Below, piece by piece: positions 44,190-51,991 of a DNA stretch of 64,000 nt; within the stretch, counting starts at the first letter, position 1, and every line of letters starts with the position of its first letter. Source of the stretch: Gemmatimonadota bacterium (GTDB lineage Bacteria > Gemmatimonadota > Gemmatimonadetes > Longimicrobiales > Gaopeijiaceae). The notes beneath the pieces were generated by a model. It saw only the letters and a program-made list of their open reading frames with translations, was not told the DNA's origin and made no database searches. The position numbers and the translations under genes are program-made. The stretch is taken from NCBI GenBank assembly GCA_009692205.1, contig SHZR01000001.1:1-64000 (forward strand), written 5' to 3'.

Positions 44190-45689
44190 CTACCCGTCGA
44201 GGGTGCCCCACTCGGCCCGCAAACCGTCGCTGATCTCGCCGAGCGTTGCGCCGGCTTTCACGGCCTCGATCATCGGGGGCACGAGGTTTTCACTCCCCCG
44301 GGCAGCACCCCGAACGCGGTCGAGAGCGGCGCGCGCGGAGACCCCCTCGCGGCGGCCCCTGAATGCGGCCAGACGCTCCACCTGCCCCCGCTCGAGCGCG
44401 CTGTAATCCGGCCGGTCGATGCGCGGCGCACCCTCCGCTTCCACCTGGGTGTTCACCCCGACGACCGTCCTCTCGCGGGACTCCACCTCCAGCTGAAAGC
44501 GATACGCCGCACTCTCGATCTCGGCCTGCATGAACTCGATCGCCCGGGCCGCGCCACCGCGCCTATCGATCTCCTCCACGTACTCGCGTGCCCGGCGCTC
44601 CATCTCGTCCGTCAGGGCCTCGACGTAGTACGAGCCACCCAGGGGATCCACCGCCTGGGTCAATCCCGACTCGCCGGCGAGGATCTGCTGGGTGCGGAGC
44701 GCGAGCTTCGCGGCCGCCTCCGACGGTAACGTCAGCGCCTCGTCGTACCCGTTGGTGTGCAGCGACTGCGTGCCTCCCAGGACCGCCGCGAGCGCCTGCA
44801 CGGTCACGCGCGCCACGTTGTTCAGCGGCTGCTGTGCCGTGAGCGTGGACCCGCCCGTCTGCGTGTGGAAGCGCAAGCGACACGACGCGTCGGACGCTCC
44901 GTACCGCTCGCGGAGAAGCCGGGCCCAGAGCCGCCGCGCCGCGCGGAACTTCGCGACCTCCTCGAGCAGGTCGTTGTGCGCCGCGAAGAAGAAGGAGAGC
45001 CGCGGCGCGAACGCCTCGATCTCGAGGCCCGCACGGAGCGCGCGCTCCACGTACTCGAGCCCATTCGCGAGCGTGAAGCCCACCTCCTGGGGAGCGGTCG
45101 AGCCGGCCTCGCGCATGTGATAGCCCGAGATCGAGATCGGATTCCACTTGGGAATCTCACACGAGCAGAAGGCGATGATGTCGGCCACCAGCCGGAGGCT
45201 CTGCTCCACCGGATAGACGTACGTGCCCCGCGCGACGTACTCCTTGAGCACGTCGTTCTGGACCGTGCCGGAGAGCTTCGCCCTCGGAATGCCCTGCTCG
45301 TCGCCCACCGCGACGTAGAGCGCCAAGAGGATCGCCGCGGTGGAGTTGATCGTCATGGACGTCGACACCGCGTCGAGGCGAATGCCGTCGAACAGGCGGC
45401 GCATGTCGTCGAGCGACGCGATGGCGACACCGACCCTCCCCACTTCCCCGGCGGCCATGGGCCCGTCCGAGTCGTAGCCCATCTGCGTGGGGAGGTCGAA
45501 CGCCACGGAGAGTCCGGTCTGGCCCTGCTCCAGCAGATAGCGGAAGCGCGCGTTGGTCTCCTCGGCGGTCCCGAAGCCGGCATACTGGCGCATGGTCCAG
45601 GGCCGTCCCCGGTACATGTCGGCGTAGACGCCGCGCGTGAAGGGGTACTCGCCCGGCTCCCCTATTCCCGATATTCCCGAGCTAGCCAT
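44190..45689 (-). CDS. Methylmalonyl-CoA mutase-type large subunit, catalytic domain only
   Basis: 499 residues. The catalytic barrel of the acyl-CoA mutase family is clear: [65 protein letters not shown] and [12 protein letters not shown] with His191. The adenosylcobalamin-binding domain with DxHxxG is absent, so a separate small B12-binding subunit must be encoded elsewhere. It isomerises methylmalonyl-CoA to succinyl-CoA or a related branched acyl-CoA; the exact substrate is not settled. It lies 2 bp after the biotin carrier gene, linking it to propionyl-CoA carboxylation. Confidence 0.88.
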   Translation of the reverse strand: MASSGISGIGEPGEYPFTRGVYADMYRGRPWTMRQYAGFGTAEETNARFRYLLEQGQTGLSVAFDLPTQMGYDSDGPMAAGEVGRVGVAIASLDDMRRLFDGIRLDAVSTSMTINSTAAILLALYVAVGDEQGIPRAKLSGTVQNDVLKEYVARGTYVYPVEQSLRLVADIIAFCSCEIPKWNPISISGYHMREAGSTAPQEVGFTLANGLEYVERALRAGLEIEAFAPRLSFFFAAHNDLLEEVAKFRAARRLWARLLRERYGASDASCRLRFHTQTGGSTLTAQQPLNNVARVTVQALAAVLGGTQSLHTNGYDEALTLPSEAAAKLALRTQQILAGESGLTQAVDPLGGSYYVEALTDEMERRAREYVEEIDRRGGAARAIEFMQAEIESAAYRFQLEVESRERTVVGVNTQVEAEGAPRIDRPDYSALERGQVERLAAFRGRREGVSARAALDRVRGAARGSENLVPPMIEAVKAGATLGEISDGLRAEWGTLDG

Positions 45690-45691
45690 CG

Positions 45692-46207
45692 TCAGGACGC
45701 GGTCTCCAGAGGATCGAGATCGACCAGGATCTGGTCCTTCTCCACCGCGTCACCGCGGCGGACGTGGACGCGCACCACCTTTCCGGGCCCGGAAGCCTTG
45801 AGCTCGTTCTCCATCTTCATGGCCTCGACGATGACGATGCCCTGGCCGGCCTGAACCACGTCGCCCTCCACGACCTCGACTTTGACGACCATGCCGGGCA
45901 TAGGCGCGACGACCGGGCGGGGGCCCTGGGCGCCTGCGCCGGGGCCGGTCATGTCCCGGATCGCCTTGGTCCGCTCATCGACGACGTCGAGCTCGAGCGC
46001 GCGCCCCCGCAGGTGGATCTGCCAACGTCCGCGGGGGCCCCGATCCGCGACGAGCCTGTAGGTCTCCACGCCCACCATGAGGCCGCGCACGGGTGTACCC
46101 TCGGCGTGCGCGAGCACGGCCTCGACGGAGCGCCCATCGACGCGCACGCCCTCGTCGCCGAGCTCCACCTCCACCGTCCGCCCGCCGAGGTCCACGTAGT
46201 AACGCAT
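45692..46207 (-). CDS. Biotin carboxyl carrier protein
   Basis: 171 residues from ATG 46207 (TGATG overlap with the upstream gene). The C-terminal biotinyl domain has [10 protein letters not shown] with the biotinylated Lys131; the N-terminal 80 residues form the extra beta domain seen in BCCP of propionyl-/acetyl-CoA carboxylases. It moves CO2 from the biotin carboxylase encoded two genes upstream to a carboxyltransferase, most likely the one at 55316-56866. Confidence 0.9.
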   Translation of the reverse strand: MRYYVDLGGRTVEVELGDEGVRVDGRSVEAVLAHAEGTPVRGLMVGVETYRLVADRGPRGRWQIHLRGRALELDVVDERTKAIRDMTGPGAGAQGPRPVVAPMPGMVVKVEVVEGDVVQAGQGIVIVEAMKMENELKASGPGKVVRVHVRRGDAVEKDQILVDLDPLETAS

Positions 46208-47451
46208 CAGGCGGGCCCCTTCGCCTCCAACACCAGCACCGTCTCCACGTGAGCGGTCTGCGGAAAGAGATCGAAGCACCGGACGGACCGAGTCTCATAC
46301 ACGTCCGAGAGCGCGCCCACGTCACGCGCCAGGGTCGCCGGGTCGCAGCTCACGTAGATCACGCGCGCGGGCCGATGTGCGGCCATGATGCGCACGACTT
46401 CGGGATCGAGCCCCGCGCGCGGCGGATTGACGATGAGCAGATCCGCGGGGAGCGCCTCCTCGAGCAGATCCTCGACGCGCCCCTCGAGCACGAGGCATCG
46501 CTCCGGTGATCCCTGCCGCGCCGCGGCGCACGCGACCGGATCGAGCTCGAGGCCGGTCACCTCCCACCCAGTCGCCGCCAGCGAACGGGCGTACTCGCCC
46601 GCGCCACAGTAGGCGTCCACAGCCTTCCCGGCGGGCCCGACGAGCCCGAGGACGTGGTCCACCAAGAGCCTGGCAGCCTCGGGGTTCACCTGTACGAACG
46701 CCGTGGATGCAGGCCCCGCCGAGCCGGCGAGCAGGCGAGGTTCCCCGGTCTCATCCCCGGCTCGATGCCAGATGGACGCGAGCGGGATCGCCGCGGCGAG
46801 CGGGCCGACAGACCACCCCACGGCTCCACCCTCCACGACGAGAGAGACACCTCCTGCATCCTCCCGCAGCGTGAGGCGGAGACGCCCACCCGCAGGAAGC
46901 AGCCGCGCCCCCGTCCCCCAGGCCGATCGGAGCGCTCGCCAAGCCTCGAGCAGCGCGGGGCGCGGCAGCACGCACTCGCCGTGGACGTCGATGACGTGGG
47001 CGGACCGTTGGAGCGCGTGGAAGCCAGCGACGACGCGGCCGCCCGGGAGCCGGCGGAGCGTGAAGGTGAGGCGGTTCCTATAGCCCGTCTCGAGCGGAGA
47101 CGGCACCACTCCGCCGATCTCCATGGGGGTGAGCCCGCCGATCCGCGTGAGCGCGTCCCCCACGATCCGAGCCTTCCACTCGAGTTGCCGCTCGTAGGGT
47201 AGGTGCTGGAGCTGACACCCTCCACACGTGTCGTAGAGCGCGCACAGAGCGTCGCGCCGATCCTTGCTCGGCTCGAGGACCTTGCAGAGCGAACCCAGCG
47301 CCCAGCGGGGCTTGCTCCGCTCGATGCGTACGCTGACGCGATCTCCGGGCGCCGTGCGCGGCACGAACACGACACGGCCATCGGGCAAGTCCGCCACGCC
47401 CGCGCCACCAGCCGCGATGCCGCGCACCGTCACTTCTACCTGCTCTTCCAT
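46207..47451 (-). CDS. 23S rRNA (uracil-5)-methyltransferase, RlmD/RumA family
   Basis: 414 residues from ATG 47451, preceded by GGGGGA. A TRAM domain (1-60) precedes the 4Fe-4S cysteines at 70, 76 and 79 (CALYDTCGGC) with a fourth at GECVLP. The SAM-binding DAYCGAGEYA and the catalytic SCDPATLARD follow. It methylates a uridine in 23S rRNA (RlmD/RlmC type) or in tRNA (TrmA type); the cluster favours RlmD/RumA. It overlaps the biotin carboxylase gene by 16 nt, an unrelated function in the same transcript. Confidence 0.9.
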   Translation of the reverse strand: MEEQVEVTVRGIAAGGAGVADLPDGRVVFVPRTAPGDRVSVRIERSKPRWALGSLCKVLEPSKDRRDALCALYDTCGGCQLQHLPYERQLEWKARIVGDALTRIGGLTPMEIGGVVPSPLETGYRNRLTFTLRRLPGGRVVAGFHALQRSAHVIDVHGECVLPRPALLEAWRALRSAWGTGARLLPAGGRLRLTLREDAGGVSLVVEGGAVGWSVGPLAAAIPLASIWHRAGDETGEPRLLAGSAGPASTAFVQVNPEAARLLVDHVLGLVGPAGKAVDAYCGAGEYARSLAATGWEVTGLELDPVACAAARQGSPERCLVLEGRVEDLLEEALPADLLIVNPPRAGLDPEVVRIMAAHRPARVIYVSCDPATLARDVGALSDVYETRSVRCFDLFPQTAHVETVLVLEAKGPA

Positions 47452-48953
47452 TCGTTCCCCCGCCAAGGCCAGCCGGACGTACGCCAGTCCGACATTCCGT
47501 TCCGCACACCCGCTGTGATCCGCGGCGTCCGATGCCGCCCGCGGTACTCGTCCTCGAGCAGAGCCCCAGCGATCGCCGCGGCCAAGAACTCTCTCTCGGA
47601 GAGGCTTGGCGACAGAAGCTCCGGATGCTCCTCCATGTAGGCGATGGACAGATCGCCCCGGCGGAAGTCCTGCTCGTCCATGACGCTACGCAAGTAGGGC
47701 GCGCTGGTCTGCACCCCGGTCAGCACGAGTTCGTCGAGCGCGCGTGCCATACGCGCGATCGCGGCCGCTCGGTCCGGCGCGAAAACGATGAGCTTGGCGA
47801 GCAGGGGGTCGTAGTGAAGCGTAACCTCGTGGCCCCGTTGGATGCCTCCGTCCCACCGAACACCCGGACCTCCCGGCACTTCGAGGTGCGAGATCGTCCC
47901 GGTGGAGGGAAGGAATCCGGAGTAGGGGTCCTCGGAGGTGATGCGGCACTCGATGGCGTGGCCGGTGAGGCGAACGTCCGCCTGCTCGAAGTCGAGCGGC
48001 TCACCCGAAGCGACGAGGAACTGCCAGTCGACCAGGTCGAGGCCGGTCACCAGTTCCGTCACCGGATGCTCCACCTGGAGGCGCGTGTTCATCTCCAGGA
48101 AGTAGAAGTCGCCGCCGCGGTAGAGGAACTCCACGGTGCCGGCGCCCCGGTAGTCGACGGCCGCGGCGGCCCGCACGGCAGCCTCCCCCATCGCCTCACG
48201 CTCGCGCGGCGTCAGCGTGGGCGAGGGTGCCTCCTCGATGAGCTTCTGGTGGCGGCGCTGGACCGAGCACTCGCGCTCCCCGAGGTGCACGACGTGGCCG
48301 TGCGCGTCCGCGAAGACCTGGATCTCGATGTGCCGTGGGCGCTCGACGAAGCGCTCCAAGTAGATCCGCCCGTCCCCGAACGCGCCGAGCGCCTCGCGCG
48401 AGGCAGCCTCGTATCCACGCTCGACCTCGGCGGGGTCGTGCGCGACGCGCATCCCCTTCCCTCCGCCCCCCGCCGCGGCCTTCAGGAGGACCGGAAAGCC
48501 GAGCTCCTCCGCGGCGCGCCTCGCGCCCGCCGCATCGGCGACCGCGTCCGTGAGCCCCGGCACCACGGGCACGCCCGCGGCGACCATGCGGCGCCTGGCC
48601 TCCACCTTGTCCCCCATGGCCGCGATGGTGTCGGGGGCGGGGCCGATGAAGCACAGGCCCGCCGACTCCACGGCGCGCGCGAAGTCCGCGCGCTCCGCAA
48701 GGAAGCCGTATCCCGGGTGGATGGCGTCGACCCCTGCCCGCCGTGCGACCTCGATGAGCACGTCGCCCCTCAGGTAGCTCTGGGAGGCCGGCGCCGGCCC
48801 GATCGGATAGGCCTCGTCCGCCTCGAGCACGTGGGGAGCCATGCGGTCGGGCTCCGAGTAGACCGCCACCGACCGGATGCCGCGCTCCCGCGCGGCGCGG
48901 ACAATACGGAGCGCGATCTCGCCACGGTTGGCGACGAGCACGGAGCGGATCAA
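47436..48953 (-). CDS. accC: Biotin carboxylase subunit of an acyl-CoA carboxylase
   Basis: 505 residues. ATP-grasp biotin carboxylase: VLVANRGEIALRIVRAARE at the start, KAAAGGGGKGMR glycine loop, HLGERECSVQRRHQKLIEE and FLEMNTRLQVEHPVTE. It is about 50 residues longer than E. coli AccC at the C-terminus, and this tail (GRHRTPRITAGV...) looks unstructured. It carboxylates the biotin on the carrier at 45692. Its coupling to a methylmalonyl-CoA mutase subunit suggests a propionyl-CoA carboxylase rather than an acetyl-CoA one. Confidence 0.92.
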   Translation of the reverse strand: MIRSVLVANRGEIALRIVRAARERGIRSVAVYSEPDRMAPHVLEADEAYPIGPAPASQSYLRGDVLIEVARRAGVDAIHPGYGFLAERADFARAVESAGLCFIGPAPDTIAAMGDKVEARRRMVAAGVPVVPGLTDAVADAAGARRAAEELGFPVLLKAAAGGGGKGMRVAHDPAEVERGYEAASREALGAFGDGRIYLERFVERPRHIEIQVFADAHGHVVHLGERECSVQRRHQKLIEEAPSPTLTPREREAMGEAAVRAAAAVDYRGAGTVEFLYRGGDFYFLEMNTRLQVEHPVTELVTGLDLVDWQFLVASGEPLDFEQADVRLTGHAIECRITSEDPYSGFLPSTGTISHLEVPGGPGVRWDGGIQRGHEVTLHYDPLLAKLIVFAPDRAAAIARMARALDELVLTGVQTSAPYLRSVMDEQDFRRGDLSIAYMEEHPELLSPSLSEREFLAAAIAGALLEDEYRGRHRTPRITAGVRNGMSDWRTSGWPWRGNEWKSR

Positions 48954-49157
48954 CGGGCCCCTGGAAAGGCGCTGGAGCGAGAACGGCTTGCGGAGAGCCG
49001 CGAAGTTAGACGAGGCGCATCCGAGCGGAAACCCCGTCGGGACGTGGAGGCGCGGGTCATTCGGCTGGTACGCGCCGGAGGTGACGGCTCAGCGACTGCC
49101 CCGGTGAATGGCTAAGGGCCCGTCGCGATATAGACAGATATGTTGTACGATTGGGAC
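48954..49157. other. Divergent intergenic region, start of the accessory island
   Basis: 204 bp between the divergent accC and XRE genes. The right end is AT-rich (GCGATATAGACAGATATG, 49125-49142) in a GC-rich neighbourhood and may hold the promoter or operator of the XRE/nucleotidyltransferase operon. I see no conserved -35/-10 pair with certainty. Confidence 0.4.
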
Positions 49158-49469
49158 ATGGTAAGTAGTGTCTTGCTCCGCGAAGCGCGACTGAGGGCCG
49201 GACTGACCCAGTCCGGGCTGGGCGGTAGGGTCGGGGTCGCCGCCTCCGCGATCGGGCGGTGGGAGCGGGGGGAGGTGACGCCGTCCGTGGAGACGCTGCG
49301 CTCGTTGATTCGGGCGACCGGCCACGAGCTGACGCTCGGCATCGCTCCGGCCGACGACCACGACCTGGCCCTCATCCGCAGGAGTCTCGCTCAGGAGCCC
49401 GCCGAGCGGCTCTCGAGCCTCGTGGGGGTCGTGCGGACGATCCGCCGCATGACGGCCAAGCGTGTCTGA
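49158..49469 (+). CDS. XRE-family helix-turn-helix protein, probable antitoxin
   Basis: 103 residues from ATG 49158 (an in-frame ATG also exists at 49140). A lambda-repressor type HTH is at about 5-58: LLREARLRAGLTQSGLGGRVGVAASAIGRWERGEVTPS. The C-terminal half is charged and helical (IRRSLAQEPAERLSSLVGVVRTIRR). It overlaps the nucleotidyltransferase gene by 8 nt, the usual layout of HTH-antitoxin/nucleotidyltransferase-toxin pairs. It probably autoregulates from the AT-rich stretch upstream. Confidence 0.8.
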   Translation: MVSSVLLREARLRAGLTQSGLGGRVGVAASAIGRWERGEVTPSVETLRSLIRATGHELTLGIAPADDHDLALIRRSLAQEPAERLSSLVGVVRTIRRMTAKRV

Positions 49470-49965
49470 ATTCGATCCGGTCGGGATCTTCGCCACGCTG
49501 AACAGCCACGGCGTGCGCTATGTCGTCATCGGTGGGATCGCGGCACGGCTCCGGGGGGCGCCCCTCGTGACCGAAGACGTGGACGTCACAGCGGCGCTCG
49601 ACCGAGACAACCTGGTTGTGCTCTGCGCCGCGCTGACCGAGATGGGCGCGAAGCTGCGAACCGCCAGTGACCCGGACGGCGTACCCTTTCCATTGGAGCC
49701 CGAGATGCTCACGACAGCTCGATCGTGGACCCTGACGACCCGGCTCGGCGACCTCGACATCATCTTCGAGCCCGCGGGCTCGCGCGGCTACCAGGACCTG
49801 ATCCGGGATGCGGATACGCTGATGGTACAGGTCGACCCGGAGGTGTTGGCTCCCGTCGCGTCGTTGCGAGACATCATACGAACGAAAGAAGCGGCGGCTC
49901 GCGACAAGGACCGGGCCGTGCTGCCGTTGCTGCGCCGGACTCAGGAGGAGCTGGATCGGGGATAG
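49462..49965 (+). CDS. Nucleotidyltransferase-domain protein, probable AbiEii/MenT-type toxin
   Basis: 167 residues from GTG 49462. Minimal nucleotidyltransferase fold: YVVIGGIAARLRG, then the metal ligands DVDV in VTEDVDV and a third Asp in GDLDIIFE. The lack of substrate domains and the position 8 nt inside an XRE gene fit toxins that add nucleotides to tRNA or proteins (MenT, AbiEii group). No abortive-infection function is shown here. Confidence 0.75.
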   Translation: MSEFDPVGIFATLNSHGVRYVVIGGIAARLRGAPLVTEDVDVTAALDRDNLVVLCAALTEMGAKLRTASDPDGVPFPLEPEMLTTARSWTLTTRLGDLDIIFEPAGSRGYQDLIRDADTLMVQVDPEVLAPVASLRDIIRTKEAAARDKDRAVLPLLRRTQEELDRG

Positions 49966-49999
49966 CGCTGGCCGCGCGGCGGCCGGAGCGGGTCCCGGG

Positions 50000-50284
50000 T
50001 CAGTTCGGACGCCCGGTGAGCGACTCGAGAAAGGCGATCAGGTCGGCACGCTCGCCTTCCGTGAGGCTCAGGGGCCGGATGCGATGGTCCAACAGCGGGT
50101 TCGCGTTGGCGCCGCGGTCATAGAAGGCGACTACCTCCTCGAGCGTACGAACGCTGCCGTCGTGCATGTACGGTGCGGTGAGCGCGATGTCTCGCAGGCT
50201 CGGAGCACGGAAACGGCCGCGGTCGGCGGGATCCTTCGTAATGGCTTCTCGCCCGACATCGCCCCTGTTCCACAACACGGGGGT
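50000..50284 (-). pseudogene. C-terminal fragment of a di-haem cytochrome c peroxidase/MauG gene
   Basis: Reading leftward from about 50284: DVGREAITKDPADRGRFR, then SLRDIALTAPYMHDG, then VVAFYDRGANANPLLDH and a natural C-terminus LIAFLESLTGRPN. This is the end of the bacterial cytochrome c peroxidase family; the two CxxCH haem sites and all upstream sequence are missing. The frame stays open a little further (to 50344) but loses similarity where it runs into the oppositely oriented copy. Non-functional on its own. Confidence 0.75.
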
Positions 50285-50555
50285 GTCGTGGGGAGGCGAT
50301 CCGGGACGGCAGGCCGTTACAGGCGACGCGCAGGACCGGGGCAAGTTCCGAACACCGAGCCTGCGTGACGTCGCGCTGACCGCACCCTACATGCATGACG
50401 GCAGCGTTCGCTCCCTCAACGAGGTCGTGGAGTTCTACAGCGACGGTGGCAGACCCAACCCCCTGCTGGATCGGGACATCAGGAAGTTGGACCTCGCCGC
50501 CACCGAGCGGGTGGATCTGGTCGCGTTTCTGGAGGCGCTCACGGGGCGGCGGTAG
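50259..50555 (+). pseudogene. Second C-terminal cytochrome c peroxidase fragment, opposite strand
   Basis: From about 50259: LFHNTGVSWGGDPGRQAVTG, then GKFRTPSLRDVALTAPYMHDG, then VVEFYSDGGRPNPLLDRDI and LVAFLEALTGRR, stop at 50555. The same region of the same family as the minus-strand fragment, starting about ten residues earlier and about two-thirds identical to it. It too lacks haem-binding sites and a start. The fragments meet head to head around 50260-50285. Confidence 0.75.
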
Positions 50556-50603
50556 CGGCTGATTGCGCTCGACCAGGACGTGGGGTCAACGCAGATCACG
50601 GAC

Positions 50604-50837
50604 TCACCACGGTTCTCGGGCGCGGTTCTCGCCGAGCACGTCCAGGAAGACCCGGGCGTCCTCGGGCCTCAACGGCGGGAGGCCCGACAGCTCCCTAAGG
50701 ATGCTCGCCCCCGTGTGCGCGCTGGAAGCCTTGCCGAGCAATCGATCAATGACCCTCGAAAAGGACTCCCCTTCCTGCTTGGCGGCGGCCAGGCGCGCAT
50801 ACACGCGCGAGTCGACAGCGATGGTCTTGATGCTCAT
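50604..50837 (-). CDS. Orphan VapB-like antitoxin (UPF0330/DUF217 type)
   Basis: 77 residues opening MSIKTIAVDSRVYARLAAAKQEG then ESFSRVIDRLLG, the conserved N-terminus of the UPF0330 antitoxin family paired with PIN-domain VapC toxins. The C-terminal half (LRELSGLPPLRPEDARVFLDVLG) would wrap the toxin. No PIN gene follows within 600 bp downstream; the space is taken by the peroxidase fragments. It is either a relic or acts in trans. Confidence 0.7.
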   Translation of the reverse strand: MSIKTIAVDSRVYARLAAAKQEGESFSRVIDRLLGKASSAHTGASILRELSGLPPLRPEDARVFLDVLGENRAREPW

Positions 50838-50875
50838 GCATCTAAGTCTGTACGTAATGCCGGGCCGTCAAGAGG

Positions 50876-51469
50876 TCACGCGCTCTCGATGCCGAGCAGT
50901 TTCGCGCACCGCACCACCGCCGGATGCCTAAGGGTCAAGAGCTCGGGCACGCCGAAGCTGAGCTCGCCCGGGCCGACCCGGCGGGGATCCAGGAACACCA
51001 CCGTCGTATGCCAGTCACCGGTGATCGCGGACGACCAATGGAGACCGCTCCATCCTTCGTTGTGGAGACGGCGGCCGATCGCCTGTGTCGCGCTGCGATC
51101 GCTGCTCGCGAGCAGGTCGGGCCGCACATCGAGGCGGACGAGGATGGCCGGATCCGTTAGGTCGGCCACGCTCTCGACGACCCGGGATGCAGGGGTCACG
51201 GGCACGATGGCCAGTCCGTGGCCGAACTCGCGCAGGTGCAGGTTGGTGAGCCGTCGCCCCCGGAACCGCTGCAGCTTCTCCCCGAGGGCATCTTCACGGG
51301 ATTCGGCCAGATAGAGCACGGGCGGCCGGTCCCCGAGGTCGAACCGGCCACTCGTTTGGCCGGCGCTGACGAAGGTGGGACTGAAGGCTTCGCCGGGGGC
51401 TGCCGACGGATCCCAGGAAAGATCCGCCACAGCAGCGCCCCGCCGAGGGGCCTCAAGCGAAGGCGCCAC
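50876..51469 (-). CDS. RES-domain toxin (putative NAD+ phosphorylase/hydrolase)
   Basis: 197 residues from GTG 51469, inside the antitoxin 3' end (17-nt overlap). RES motifs: GRFDLGDRPPVLYLAES (Arg42, Tyr53) with Glu at about 56-64, and a late WSGLHWSSA serine motif. RES toxins deplete cellular NAD+ and are neutralised by the Xre/MbcA/ParS-type antitoxin encoded just upstream. It ends close to the orphan vapB. Confidence 0.8.
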   Translation of the reverse strand: MAPSLEAPRRGAAVADLSWDPSAAPGEAFSPTFVSAGQTSGRFDLGDRPPVLYLAESREDALGEKLQRFRGRRLTNLHLREFGHGLAIVPVTPASRVVESVADLTDPAILVRLDVRPDLLASSDRSATQAIGRRLHNEGWSGLHWSSAITGDWHTTVVFLDPRRVGPGELSFGVPELLTLRHPAVVRCAKLLGIESA

Positions 51470-51800
51470 TCCGCTCAGATTCGATGGCGGCGATGACTTC
51501 CGACAGGCGGCCCTCGCGTAGGACGTCCAGTGGGCTCCGGTGGCCGAGCTGGGCATTGACGCCGAAGAGCCAGTCGTGCGCGACCTCCGGCTCCAAGTAC
51601 GTGTTGAGCAGGGAGATCACCGTGTCCAGCCTCAGGAGCTGCTCGGCGTGGTGCGGGCCCGGCGACTCGCCTCGCTTCCAGCGCGCGATGTGACTGCGAT
51701 GAACGTGAAGCGCATCGGCCGGCGCCGCATCCGTAGGAAAGGCGCGGCGAACGGACCCGTATCGTGCGGCAGTCTCGCGAACCCGAAGAGGTCGATTCAT
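51453..51800 (-). CDS. Xre/MbcA/ParS-family antitoxin
   Basis: 115 residues from ATG 51800. The N-terminal half carries an HTH ([21 protein letters not shown]); the C-terminal toxin-binding domain ends in the signature [21 protein letters not shown]...GAFA. Antitoxin first, toxin second, with a 17-nt overlap, is the standard arrangement of RES/Xre modules. It probably represses its own promoter in the gap to glnA. Confidence 0.85.
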   Translation of the reverse strand: MNRPLRVRETAARYGSVRRAFPTDAAPADALHVHRSHIARWKRGESPGPHHAEQLLRLDTVISLLNTYLEPEVAHDWLFGVNAQLGHRSPLDVLREGRLSEVIAAIESERSGAFA

Positions 51801-51991
51801 CTGCGCAACACAATTGGTGCGCGGCTCGCCGTCGGTCAAGGCGCCAGGATCAAACCTCCCCTGGAATGACGCCGGAGCCAAGGCTGACCCGAATCATCCG
51901 CCACCTTGAGGGACAGGCTCCGGCGAACGACTTTTCCTGCCTGCGGAAGTCGCGTCAGCCCCGTGAGCCCACTAAGGAGGTAGCAGCCCCA
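51801..51991. other. Divergent promoter region between RES/Xre operon and glnA
   Basis: 191 bp separating divergent starts. A GGAGG at 51976-51980 is the likely ribosome binding site of glnA, 11 nt from its ATG, a little far. No clear NtrC, sigma-54 or repressor site was recognised. Confidence 0.4.
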
